From NCBI GenBank assembly GCA_018398765.1, contig JAHBMJ010000299.1:69269-133268 (forward strand): DNA of 64,000 bases, in the 5' to 3' direction. The stretch's first letter is position 1; the number at the start of each line of letters is the position of its first letter. Below, one piece after another: positions 23,491 to 33,733 of this stretch. Under the pieces are notes generated by a model, which saw nothing but the letters and a program-made list of their open reading frames with translations, searched no databases and was not told the DNA's origin. The position numbers and the translations under genes are program-made. The stretch is from Chromera velia (taxonomy: Eukaryota > Sar > Chromeraceae).

Positions 23491-23954
23491 TCAAACAACT
23501 GGTAACTTTGGTCCTCTGGGATCTTTCTCCAAGAAATCCACTTCTTTTTTTCTAACAATCTCTTCTCCTAACAGACGATGGCGGCTGCTTACAACTACTA
23601 CTCCCCCGGGTCTCTTCTCGATGTATGCCAACGTTGGCGCAACATCTTTGATATTTGCCAATTCAAAGTCTTCTACCCACTCCGAGTCGGCAGCCCCAAA
23701 GTGCTGAAAAAACTCCAAATCCTCTGTACCCTTCTCTTTGTCTCGAATGTATCTCACCACTCGGACCGTCAATTTCTCGTTTTTGGCTACTAGGTACACA
23801 GGAGAGAAAACCCGGGTTCCAGATGATATAAAAATGCCCTCAACCAGCCCTAGTTCGAGGCAGACTGTACCGTTTTCATGTTCCTCACTAGGATTAGTGC
23901 AGTCCTCGAGGACATGGATGCCCGAGGAGAGCAGGTCGACTCCGACTCAGATGT
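23491..23954 (-). CDS. Element-internal open frame of unknown function (fragment)
   Basis: Minus-strand frame of about 150 residues inside the outer transposon, with no in-frame ATG at its 5' limit. It reads VCLELGLVEGIFISSGTRVF, then YLVAKNEKLTVRVVRYIRDK, FFQHFGAADSEWVEDFELAN and KDVAPTLAYIEKRPGG. The alternating beta-strand character and lack of stops suggest real former coding sequence, perhaps a small DNA- or chromatin-binding module or a piece of transposon protein. No catalytic motif is visible. The opposite strand carries an acidic (Glu-rich) frame at 23878-24117 that is probably a shadow of repeats. Confidence 0.35.
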
Positions 23955-24775
23955 CGGGGACAGGGAGGGCTCCAACGACGAGGAGGGCAGCGAGCTATCC
24001 AACGAAGAGGAGGAGGAGAGTGATGAGGAGGAGGAGGAGGAGACACCTCGTCACTCCTACTCCACAGCCAGCCGCCGCTCGCGCTGTCCAACCGTCTCTT
24101 CTGACATAGCTGAGTGAGCCCCGAAGCGTCACCGTGTCAAGAACTGCCGCGCGCTCGAAGAGTCGGATGATGAGTGAGGAGAGAGAAATTAATATCAAAT
24201 TATGTTTCCCTTTCATCTGTTTTCTTTTTTCTTCTTCTCTTTTTGTGCAATCATTCGTACCTTTAAATGTAGATAAGGCAAAGTCGAGTTCGTTCATCTT
24301 GTGTGCATTTGTGTTGATCGCCTATCGCATGCAGAAAATCTATGTAGTACTTAGTGACCATGTTTGATTTGATTATATTTGATTTGATTTGATTTGATTT
24401 GATTTGATTTGAGCTTCAACCTCAAATATTTGATATTTGAGGTAAGATTTGAGGTCAACCTCTTGGGGTTCCTCACTAAGTCACTGACTTACTGTCACTC
24501 TGATCATTTTTCTCAAATTCTCATAACAATAGTTATCAGAACATTTCTGATATGTGTTTCAAAAATTCAAAAAAATATACATAAAATTATAACTTATCAG
24601 TTCCATAAAAAAAATATGCCTGTGTGGCAGTGTATATACACTAGTCACTGAGACTCACTCTAGTACTAATAGAGATTAAGAACGTAAAATTGATAGATTT
24701 GAAATTACATATGACTTTTTGTTGATACGATAAAGTTAGAGCACGTACCAAAATTGAAGTGACAATCACTCAGCT

Positions 24776-25623
24776 TTATGGCACTTCCTTTTCTTCTTCT
24801 TCGTGATCACTTTCTTCAATGTGAATCGAATCGATCGGTGGTGGGAGCTGCTGAGAGCTTTTTCTCTGGCTTTTCAGCTTTCCAGGAGTGGGTGCTCCTG
24901 GGCTTCTATTCGGTTGCGGAGAGATGACAACGGGGTGAGACGGAGAACCGTGCACACGTTTGCTATTGCTGTTAGTGTTGGAACCGTCCTGTTTCTGGGT
25001 AGCTAAGCATCCAGAGTTGGTAAGTTCGGCTACCTTCTATGCCACACCAGGGCCGACAACAAGCCCTTTGTGTTGGAGGTAAATATAGAGAGGTCGGTAG
25101 CCTTCCTCACCTGGAGTGATGACTTTCTCAGGAGGGGGAAGTTTCCCCCTAGCCTTCTCAGCATTTGCGTCTGCGGCCGCCTCCTTTGGTTTCAAATTGG
25201 TCCTCCCGCCGGGCCCTGCAGGAGCGGCCCCCCCTCCAGCACTGTCAGTAGCCCCCTTGTTGCCTTTTCCCTTACCTTTCTGGAACTGCTCCACACTGAC
25301 AGGGAATGTAGTCGCAGCCTTTCGACACTCGGGGTCAGGGGCATGCTGCAATCTCTCGTGGTTCACATCCAAAATGTCCTAGTCATACAGCATGTCTCCG
25401 GTAGCGAATTGGTCAAAAGCGGGGTACTTCACCCGTGGATCCGTCTCGTAGGCGACCATATTTTTTTTGTGTACCCGGCTCTAAAAACAAATGCCTCCTT
25501 CTTCCCGTTCGACCCTGTCGGATTGTATGACATGTCTTTATGGGGTGTAAAATGTTTGCAGACGCTCAAAAAGGGGGCCATAAAAGATGTTCCAGCACTA
25601 GAAAAGTTAACACAGCTGTTCAG
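24776..25623 (-). pseudogene. Inner-element open frame, copy 1 (interrupted)
   Basis: Minus strand. An upstream frame opens with MNSCVNFSSAGTSFMAPFL (clear in copy 2) and runs to an A8 tract (T8 at 25461-25468). The following sequence continues in another frame as MVAYETDPRVKYPAFDQF, meets a TAG at 25379-25381, then continues as DILDVNHERLQHAPDPECRK. A Lys/Gly-rich stretch follows, then KVITPGEEGYRPLYIYLQHK. Copy 1 has a further TAG (25037-25039) where copy 2 has CAG. After it the frame continues to a TAA at 24776 through a Ser/Pro-rich tail with a DHEEEEKEV end. Function unknown; basic and low-complexity, vaguely Gag-like. Confidence 0.45.
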
Positions 25624-25931
25624 AAAAACATTCAGCTGATCGGTTTACCTCTAGATGAAGTAAAAGGGGGTGAAACGTCAATTTCAGTGCAGCTCAAAAC
25701 GTTTTTTTTTTGAAAGCAAACCATCAAGATTTAGGTTTTTTCATTTGAATCAGCATGCGTGACGGATCGGTACTTGCAAAAGTTTTTTCGGGACCTTCAT
25801 ATTTGAGGTTGAAAGTCATATTGATCAAATATTTGATCGTATTTGATAGGTCTTTAAACACTAGGTCCTCCCTGACTGGATATTTGATTTGAGCTTAAGC
25901 CCTACCTCAAATCAAATCAAATCAAATCAAA

Positions 25932-26277
25932 NNNNNNNNNNNNNNNNNNNNNNNNNNNNNNNNNNNNNNNNNNNNNNNNNNNNNNNNNNNNNNNNNNNNN
26001 NNNNNNNNNNNNNNNNNNNNNNNNNNNNNNNNNNNNNNNNNNNNNNNNNNNNNNNNNNNNNNNNNNNNNNNNNNNNNNNNNNNNNNNNNNNNNNNNNNNN
26101 NNNNNNNNNNNNNNNNNNNNNNNNNNNNNNNNNNNNNNNNNNNNNNNNNNNNNNNNNNNNNNNNNNNNNNNNNNNNNNNNNNNNNNNNNNNNNNNNNNNN
26201 NNNNNNNNNNNNNNNNNNNNNNNNNNNNNNNNNNNNNNNNNNNNNNNNNNNNNNNNNNNNNNNNNNNNNNNNNNNNN
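25932..26277. other. Assembly gap (346 N)
   Basis: Run of unknown bases within the tandem inner-element copies. It falls exactly after the (TCAAA)n end of copy 1, a place where repeats would break an assembly. Confidence 0.99.
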
Positions 26278-26972
26278 AACGGGGTGAGACGGAGAACCGC
26301 GCACACGTTTGCTATTGCTGTTAGTGTTGGAACCGTCCTGTTTCTGGGTAGCTAAGCATCCAGAGTTGGTAAGTTCGGCTACCTTCTGTGCCACACCAGG
26401 GCCGACAACAAGCCCTTTGTGTTGGAGGTAAATATAGAGAGGTCGGTAGCCTTCCTCACCTGGAGTGATGACTTTCTCAGGAGGGGGAAGTTTCCCCCTA
26501 GCCTTCTCAGCATTTGCGTCTGCGGCCGCCTCCTTTGGTTTCAAATTGGTCCTCCCGCCGGGCCCTGCAGGAGCGGCCCCCCCTCCAGCACTGTCAGTAG
26601 CCCCCTTGTTGCCTTTTCCCTTGCCTTTCTGGAACTGCTCCACACTGACAGGGAATGTAGTCGCAGCCTTTCGACACTCGGGGTCAGGGGCATGCTGCAA
26701 TCTCTCGTGGTTCACATCCAAAATGTCCTAGTCATACAGCATGTCTCCGGTAGCGAATTGGTCAAAAGCGGGGTACTTCACCCGTGGATCCGTCTCGTAG
26801 GCGACCATATTTTTTTTGTGTACCCGGCTCTAAAAACAAATGCCTCCTTCTTCCCGTTCGACCCTGTCGGATTGTATGACATGTCTTTATGGGGTGTAAA
26901 ATGTTTGCAGACGCTCAAAAAGGGGGCCATAAAAGATGTTCCAGCACTAGAAAAGTTAACACAACTGTTCAA
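26278..26972 (-). pseudogene. Inner-element open frame, copy 2 (truncated by the gap)
   Basis: Same two-frame layout as copy 1: frame one 26972-26778, A8 tract at 26810-26817, TAG at 26728-26730, then an open frame from DILDVNHERL running into the gap. It keeps CAG (26386-26388) where copy 1 has TAG. The shared TAG and shared frameshift in both copies mean those lesions, or recoding signals, predate the duplication. Confidence 0.45.
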
Positions 26973-27843
26973 AAAAACATTCAGCTGATCGGTTTACCTC
27001 TAGATGAAGTAAAAGGGGGTGAAACGTCAATTTCAGTGCAGCTCAAAACGTTTTTTTTTTGAAAGCAAACCATCAAGATTTAGGTTTTTTCATTTGAATC
27101 AGCATGCGTGACGGATCGGTACTTGCAAAAGTTTTTTCGGGACCTTCATATTTGAGGTTGAAAGTCATATTGATCAAATATTTGATCGTATTTGATAGGT
27201 CTTTAAACACTAGGTCCTCCCTGACTGGATATTTGATTTGAGTTTAAGCCCTACCTCAAATCAAATCAAATCAAATCAAATCAAACATAGTCACTAGTAG
27301 TACTCCTCAATCGCTGGACTCCTTACCATGTGTTTGATAAATGTCGCAAGCACAAACTCTGTGTACATGATTCTTGAATTCGATCTTTTGATGGCTTCAT
27401 ACATAGACTTTCTTTATGTGCATTCTTAGGCGCGTTCTTGTATCAAGTCGCTGCATGAAAAGGAATTCCTGCGTTGCATACCTAGTCTGAAATCCATTGA
27501 TTCTAATAATTGCGAGTGTTTACTTCCCAGTGCAAGTACATCCAAACTTTTGATCCGTGATGTCATCCGATCACTTTTCTTCTGATGCTAGATCCGATCG
27601 ATCTCGTTGATGATTGTTTTTAATGTGAACATAAATTTTAACTTAAAGAGACTAAGCTTGTGTCATCTTCTATGTAGGCTAGTTGATTACTTTAGTTATG
27701 AGTCTAACTTATGACTGACTTAATTAACGATCTACTCAAAAACTGATTGAAAAATATTTTTTTAAAATAAAGTCTAAAGGGCAAAAAAAAAAAATTAATA
27801 AAAAAAAACTTTAAAACTTTAGTGTCCAACCCTAGGTACGTTG

Positions 27844-28600
27844 GCACTAGCTGTAACAGTTATAGCTAGTATTATGAAGCAATCCTAATTGGGTTGTTCT
27901 AAAGGTTGTTTTACAACTATATACGATTAATTAATGCCAATTTCATTTAATAGTATATATATACATGAGTCGTTTTTGTGATAATTTACACTTATTTTAG
28001 TATATTTTAGCCTTATTCATAGCCTATTTGTGCCATGTTGAACATTTTTTTTTTTTTTAAGCTTAATAGCTTATCGAAGCTTTCCTGCATTTCAGTCTGC
28101 TTAAATCTACTTAAATCTACTTCAACTTAACTTTCGATCAATCTTGTAATGTTTTTGGGAAGGGATGTTAGAGTAAGGAAATCGAGATGTTAGTTAGTTA
28201 TCCGGCTATTATAATTAACTGACACATCCAGGCGGGCCCGCCGCCTCCCCGCGCCCACGCAGCCCTCGATCAGGCTCCACATGAATGCAGCGCCCGCCGC
28301 CGGCGCTCCCCGCAATTCCCCGCACCCATCTCGTGCCGTCTACGCGCGCGTACAAAAAGAAAAAGATCTGACCTATAGCTGAAGAGTCGATGCAGACTGA
28401 CTGATCGACTGTCCATGCAGCCAGATATAGCCAGAGTCACGCACCTTCCCAGCTGTGCAGCGACTTGAGTCCAGTTCTTCGACTTATAGAACTTTCCAGC
28501 AGAAGCCCTCTTGAGAGATCTGACAAGTTCTTTCGTACCTTCACGGTACCTCACTGTTGCTCATTGCTGGTCCGCTGCATTCTTACTCAGGTGAAAAGGT
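27844..28600. other. Intergenic; AT-rich, then GC-rich island upstream of the PAQR gene
   Basis: AT-rich to about 28220, then a sharp GC-rich block (about 28230-28345) just upstream of the next gene. By position this may be its promoter or 5' UTR. A short minus-strand open frame at 28270-28554 has no recognised domain. Confidence 0.4.
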
Positions 28601-29644
28601 ATGTGTAACCCAAAGCGGACTGCCAAACCGCCTGAACAAGCAAAAGCACCAGTGGGTGCTCACAGCCAAACCACTGTGGGAGCAGTGACTACAAGCGATA
28701 AGACAAAGTTGCCCATCTGGAGACAGAGACCTCTGTTTCGGGGTAAAATCCACATCCTGTTGCTGCTCCTTTCGCCTTGGTGGATAGACGCGCTCCTATC
28801 TGCCTGTCATCCAGAACATTGGCAAGAGCTGGTTTTGGCATACATCTCGATTGTCTGTAAGATCATCAACTTCGCTGCTTCCGCCCTCTTTCATCACACT
28901 CACTTTGTGACGAAGGACCCCACCATTACGATGTTCATGAACCGTTTGGACCATGTGGGCATCTTCTGCATGATTGCGGGGTCCTCCCTGCCTGTCACCC
29001 TCGCTCTCCCCCGCACAGGCGGCCTCGCACTTGCTGCCGTCCAGACGTTTTTCACAGTGGCAGGTATCTTCCTCGTCGTGACAGGCCGTTTGGACGGCCA
29101 CGGGAAGAAGGGGCTCTCTCCCATCGGGGGGGCAAAGGGGGAAGAGAGTCCGGAGTCAAGGCTCAAGGCAGCAGCAGCGTCACAGGGTCTGGACCAACCG
29201 GTCAAAAGTCTGAAGGAATCTTCCGCATCGGTTTTGTCTCCTTCTGCAGGTGCAAGCACCGCCACAGGAGGTGCAGAATCAGATACGCCAAATCAATCAG
29301 AAGGTGCCACACCGCAACACTCCCCCGTCACTCATGCCCCATTCACCCGAGTGAAGGTGAAAGAACGCACCCTTCGCACAGGCCTTTTTTTGGGTATGGG
29401 TCTGTCGAATGCTCTGTTCTTTCCTGTTTTTTTGTTTTGCCTGAAACATGACGAGATCATCTACATTACCGCACTTGCCTCGCTGTACGTCATTGGGGGG
29501 CTGGTCTACGGAGTCAAATGGCCTGACCCTGTACCGCAAGTTTTCGGGTTTCATGAGCTCTTCCACACATGTTGTGGTCTAGCGTTGATTCCTACCTTGC
29601 TTTTGCACGTTTCAATCTACAAACGGACCCCAGCGGTGATGTGA
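28601..29644 (+). CDS. Hemolysin III / PAQR-family seven-helix membrane protein
   Basis: Single exon, 347 residues. The family's metal-site signatures are all present: SALFH (Ser94...His98) after transmembrane helix 2, RLDHVGIFCMIAGS with Asp117, and FGFHELFH with His318 and His322 before the last helix. Members are integral membrane proteins with a zinc-bound core. Eukaryotic PAQRs are ceramidase-like adipoQ/progestin receptors, and bacterial ones are called hemolysin III, mostly without proven lytic activity. Here a hydrophilic Ser/Ala/Gly-rich loop of about 90 residues (about 165-255) is inserted between helices 4 and 5. The N-terminus is a 45-residue Lys/Pro-rich cytosolic tail. The role is most likely membrane lipid sensing or hydrolysis. 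A non-coding upstream exon is possible because TTACTCAG occurs shortly before the ATG. Confidence 0.82.
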   Translation: MCNPKRTAKPPEQAKAPVGAHSQTTVGAVTTSDKTKLPIWRQRPLFRGKIHILLLLLSPWWIDALLSACHPEHWQELVLAYISIVCKIINFAASALFHHTHFVTKDPTITMFMNRLDHVGIFCMIAGSSLPVTLALPRTGGLALAAVQTFFTVAGIFLVVTGRLDGHGKKGLSPIGGAKGEESPESRLKAAAASQGLDQPVKSLKESSASVLSPSAGASTATGGAESDTPNQSEGATPQHSPVTHAPFTRVKVKERTLRTGLFLGMGLSNALFFPVFLFCLKHDEIIYITALASLYVIGGLVYGVKWPDPVPQVFGFHELFHTCCGLALIPTLLLHVSIYKRTPAVM

Positions 29645-31099
29645 ACGTTCGCAGCAGCCATGCGGTTCGATTCGATGAGGGGCGTTGAGGGGGGAGTGCT
29701 GCCTGTGTCTGTGGCTCTATAAAGGAAAGAAAGGCCAGTGGAAAGGTGGAAAGCATGGAAGAGAGAAAGAAGCAAACAAACGAAATGACTGAAGTTTGCG
29801 ACGCTCCAGTTGGACGTTCGTCTGTTCGCTTGAGTTTGCTTCTGATCTTCTTTTGTCTTTTCCACCTTCTGTTTGCGAGACTCCTCTTCACTTGAGATGC
29901 CTGCAAGTGCCCCTCATGCATGCCCTGGACTCTTTGCATTCCAAAGTCCGGGAGGGCGAGTTGTTTCAGCTGGCCCTCTCATCGTCTTGTTGTATGTAAA
30001 CTGCAGTGCCGTTTACCCCAATGTTTACTCTTCTCGCTCGGATCTTTGTGATGCGCCTTTTTAAGGAATTCGTCTACGTACAGAGAAAGAATGAAAAAAG
30101 ACCATTTCCTCTCGCATGCCCTCATTGGTGGAGGAAACTGTGAATTGAGGTGCAGGATGAAAGAAATGCTCGAAATGAAGGACAAAAGCCAGAGTGCGTT
30201 TTCAAGTCAGACATGAATGATTTTCGAACCATGCAAGTCCGCCAGAGGCATGAAAGACAAAAGTCCAAAAAGTTGCCGTCTCCATGCAGAAGCATCATAT
30301 ATTGGATGTGAAGTGTCTCCCGGCTTCTTTATCTGCCCTCTTCCTCCCTGCCCCCCTCACATTCTTTCATCATGGGTATCTGATAATTATGCATGGCCCG
30401 GGAATTTCGATTGCTTGCCTCATTTCTACCTCGCCAAGGGGCATAGGGTCCGACTGAGGGGTCAACAGCAATGGCTGTTGATGGATGTCATTTAAGAGAG
30501 TTTTGGACAGGCGAGTTGGACTACAGCAGTTAGCGCCAGATTCAGATAATTTAAGGGAAAAGAAGACATGCTTGAGCGATCTTGAGTGCCGTTCAGGAGG
30601 TAAGCTTCACTGGCAGGCGTGCACCGCCTATCCAAGTCAGATCAAACCATACACACATCAAATGAATCATGGTGTAATTTAACTTGACTCGTTACTTGAG
30701 TCTTGAGACCATTAATTTCTACTTCTGTTCTAGAACCAGTTTTGATTATTAATTTGATGTGAAGAAAAGAGTTGATCTGATGATGATGATTTGAGGGTTC
30801 AATCTTAGACCCAGCAACGCTAGATCCCAAGCTAGGAGTAATTTTCAAACAAAAAAACAAACAAAAAAAAACGGTCTCCGGACCTTTTTTTTTTTATAAC
30901 CATGGTGGGGATGCAAAAACACCAGGGAACCACACATTTTTTACATGAAAACAACAAAAAAAAAAAATGAAAATGACTTCTTTTTTTTTTGAAAATTACC
31001 TCTAGATCCCAAGCCACTAACAAGGCTTTGAAGACAACCCAGATCTATAAACATTGATGCAGAACTATTATTCAACTATACTTCTACTAGATCAATCTG
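29645..31099. other. Intergenic region, nothing recognised
   Basis: Contains the PAQR 3' flank, short open frames without family resemblance, and A/T homopolymer-rich sequence around 30850-31010. Confidence 0.5.
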
Positions 31100-32860
31100 A
31101 CACCAAGTAATTGGAGTGCTCGTTCATGCTTCTGCCAGTCCACACAGTATGTTGTAGGGAGGGTGAGTGGGGCAGTGGAGCGAGTTGTGAACACACACAA
31201 GAGGATGAAGGGAATTACAGAAATGGAAGGAGCGGAGGGAAGGAGAGCAGCTGTCACGAGAGAACTGAGGGAAGCATTTCGAGACTTTGCTTTTCTGTGG
31301 GAAGGGGCAGGGGTGTCTATGCTAGGGAAGGACATATGTGAGGACCTTAAACGGAATCTGGCAATGGAGTAAGTAGATCGAAGTGCTAGAGACATTTTCT
31401 TTGTCTGTCCTTGAGTGTTTGGGGAAGGGGTAAAGAAGTTCTTTGTCAGTTCACTTGATTATGAGATGTTGAGTAAGGGGCAGGTGAGAGACCTCATGGA
31501 GAGACTGATTGATTGCTCTCATCCGGGCTTCTTGGGGAGTGTTGCAGGAAAGGTTTCTCCAGGGGAGGGGAAGAAACACAGGTTTGGGGTCGGCATTGTC
31601 TAGCTAAAGTGGAAGACTTTTCGAGAGGGGTACCCAGCTTCGCTTGCGCTGCTTAAGTGGAGACCACTGGTCTCTTATGCATAGCATGCGTGGAAGAGGG
31701 CATTTGGGATGGGGTGTAGGATGGTCAACGGTCTGATTGCGGCCATGAGGCCTCATGAAACGCTGTTCTCTCCCTTTTCATTCATTGAGGCGGTCGCAAA
31801 GATGAATAACATGTCTTCAAGGGTAGAGTGCGCACAGCTTTAAGTTAGCAACGTGACACACAGAGCGAAACAAGAAGTATCGATGTGCTCTGTAGCGGTT
31901 GCGGTCGATGACATCAAGAACTTCTTTCCATCCATACCAAGGGCGCTTGTACTGCATCAGCTGGGAAGACTGTTAGAAGAGTTCAAAGAGAGAGAGAGGT
32001 ATGCGTACATTGCTCTGCCTGGTAGAGGGGGAGAGAGGACATTTATTTCACACTTGCCAAGTAGGGAGGGGAGACGTTAGACTCCAAACGCGCACAGGAA
32101 GACTCTCTGAGGAAGGCATTTCTCTACACACATGGCAGATATCAAAACGCTACTGTCTTTTCGTTTGATGAACTGACTGACCTGATTCAACTGGACTTCT
32201 CGAGGTGTCTTGTATGAGTGGGTACGAGGTTTGTTCGACAGAAGGAGGGACTGGTGCAAGGATCGCCTTTGTCGCCGGGTCTTACCAATCTAACAGCTGG
32301 TTTTGCAGAATGGGAATGGTCACGGGCTCGGGGGGTGACACAGCTTCTGCCGTATGGCAGAGGAGGAGAAGCAAAAGGAAGGATTCTACCGTCCCACTTG
32401 ATGTGCAGATAGATGGACGTCGGACGATCGGATCATAGTATCCCGATTGCTTTTCGATCAGTGTCGGGATCATATGATCAGCAGTTGGTCGCTTCCGGAT
32501 TTTTATGCGGTGGAGTGTGTGTTGGAGAGGCAGGAAGGAAACAGTTTTCTTCAGTTTGATCTTCATCCATGCCAGTGCTGCTTAGCAATGCGTCTCTTTC
32601 TGCATCCGAAGGATATGAATAGCTGTACAAACAAGGTAGGAACAGACGAGAACATTTCTGTCCCTCTCGTCTTTCCTTGCTTTGCACATGCGCAGTCAGC
32701 GGTACCCTGGAAGCAGAGAGAGACCATTCTCAGAAGCCACCTGCAGCGCGCTTTCTTTTTTTCTTTGTGCCCTGCTAGCAAGTTTAAAGAAGTACTCAGG
32801 GCATTGGAGTGGGAGCTTTTGCAATTTGGATTCAGCAAAGGGGAGATTTAGAAAGCGACA
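31100..32860 (+). pseudogene. Decayed retroelement reverse transcriptase
   Basis: Pieces of a reverse transcriptase appear in order on the plus strand but in shifting frames with stops. They are: an N-terminal helical piece (TRELREAFRDFAFLWEGAG, about 31255-31310); a RPLVSY-like piece near 31660-31680; the motif-A core VAVDDIKNFFPSIPRALVL (about 31890-31950); the motif-B-like GLVQGSPLSPGLTNLTAGF (about 32245-32305); and a late LERQEGNSFLQFDL piece (about 32525-32565) resembling the motif after the YxDD box. The YxDD box itself is not intact. QGSPLSP and DIKNFFPSIP are typical of non-LTR/retron-like RTs. Multiple frameshifts make this a dead copy. No endonuclease or ends were identified. Confidence 0.7.
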
Positions 32861-33204
32861 GACAGCCTGTTCTACTCAGTGGGTGAATCATCTTGCGATC
32901 TGTTTCACTTGGTATGATCGACCTTGGGCCTGCATCGTACATAATTGAATATCGGATCCACTCGTGTTTTGTTTTCTTTTGTTTGCGCTGCTGCATGATG
33001 GTTCTCGGCATTCAAGTTCTTCAAGTATCGATTTGGTTTGGCTTAGGTCGCCTTGGGGGGCAGCTTAGCTTTGCTGAGATCAGCCGAGAGGCTCTGAGAT
33101 CGTATGCACTCACATAACACATTTTTTCATTTTTAGGGGGGGGTGTCGCTTCTATCTCCGTCTGTCACGGTGTCGCCCGAATTCCAAAATATGCCCATCA
33201 CGTA

Positions 33205-33572
33205 ACTCGCACAGAGCCGCGATCGCACATACCTTAATTAATTACTTCACACATATGTGCCCCTCAAGTAACTCGCATGGAGTTGCAAGTGCATGCTCGC
33301 GTGGTCCTGAAAAGCATACTTCGTGCGTATTGCTATGGCTCCCGCCCTATGTACCTGTACAAAACATGCCTAAGCCTCCGATGGTGCGCATCAATCAAAT
33401 TTATGGACCCTCTAAAGGGCCTCCTGAGGCATTTACCCAACTAGTTAGGTATATCTTGTGAAGTATATGCTTTTCGGGACCGCGCGCGTCGTATGTGCAA
33501 CTCCGTGCAAGTTGCACTTGAGGGGCATGCATGCGCAAAGTAAGTAAGGCACACGCGATCACGGCTCCGTAC
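33205..33572. repeat. Foldback (inverted-repeat) element
   Basis: Two imperfect inverted arms of about 115-120 bp face each other. The left arm includes GTGCCCCTCAAGTAACTCGC, GGAGTTGCA and GGTCCTGAAAAGCATACTTC. The right arm, reverse-complemented, has ATGCCCCTCAAGTGCAACTTG, GGAGTTGCA and GGTCCCGAAAAGCATATACTTC in the same order. The core (about 33330-33460) is the dispersed repeat also found at 17690-17830. Structure is that of a foldback/MITE-like element without coding capacity. Confidence 0.65.
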
Positions 33573-33733
33573 CTAGGGTTGGACACTAAAGTTTTAAAGT
33601 TTTTTTTTATTATTTTTTTTTTTTTTGCCCTTTAGACTTTATTTTAAAAAAATATTTTTCAATCAGTTTTTGAGTAGATCGTTAATTAAGTCAGTCATAA
33701 GTTAGACTTATAACTAAAGTAATCAACTAGCCT
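33573..33733 (+). mobile_element. Solo end of the hAT-like transposon family
   Basis: Starts with CTAGGGTTGGACACTAAAG and matches, inverted, the terminal 160 bp at 27675-27835 almost base for base, including the GCCCTTTAGACTTTATTTT and TCGTTAATTAAGTCAGTCA words. Similarity stops at about 33733. No opposite end was found downstream before 35 kb, so it appears truncated. Confidence 0.7.

Larger units (their letters stand above)
24351..27297. mobile_element. Inner element with (TTTGA)n terminal inverted repeats, present as two near-identical tandem copies around a gap
   Basis: The left end reads TAGTGACCATGTTTGATTTG (24352-24371) and the right end is its inverse with one mismatch (AGTGACTATGTTTGATTTG, inverted, ending about 27296). 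Both run into (TTTGA)n/(TCAAA)n arrays. Bases 24929-25931 are repeated at 26278-27280 (offset 1349) with only a handful of substitutions. Each copy carries the same minus-strand open frames. No transposase motif is seen. Confidence 0.7.
23188..27843. mobile_element. Outer hAT-like transposon with 8-bp target-site duplication, carrying a nested element
   Basis: Terminal inverted repeats CTAGGGTTGGACACTAAAG start at 23196 and end, inverted, at 27835. GTACGTTG flanks both ends directly (23188-23195 and 27836-27843), a perfect 8-bp duplication. An 8-bp duplication with a TAGGGTTGG-like terminus fits the hAT superfamily. No transposase is recognisable, so this copy is non-autonomous or decayed. 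Without the inner insertion (24351-27297) it would be about 1.7 kb. One minus-strand open frame (about 23491-23954) lies inside. The right terminal 160 bp are shared with 33573-33733. Confidence 0.75.

Noticed and set aside
25889-26306. Open frames spanning the N run
   Set aside because: They exist only because unknown bases have no stops.
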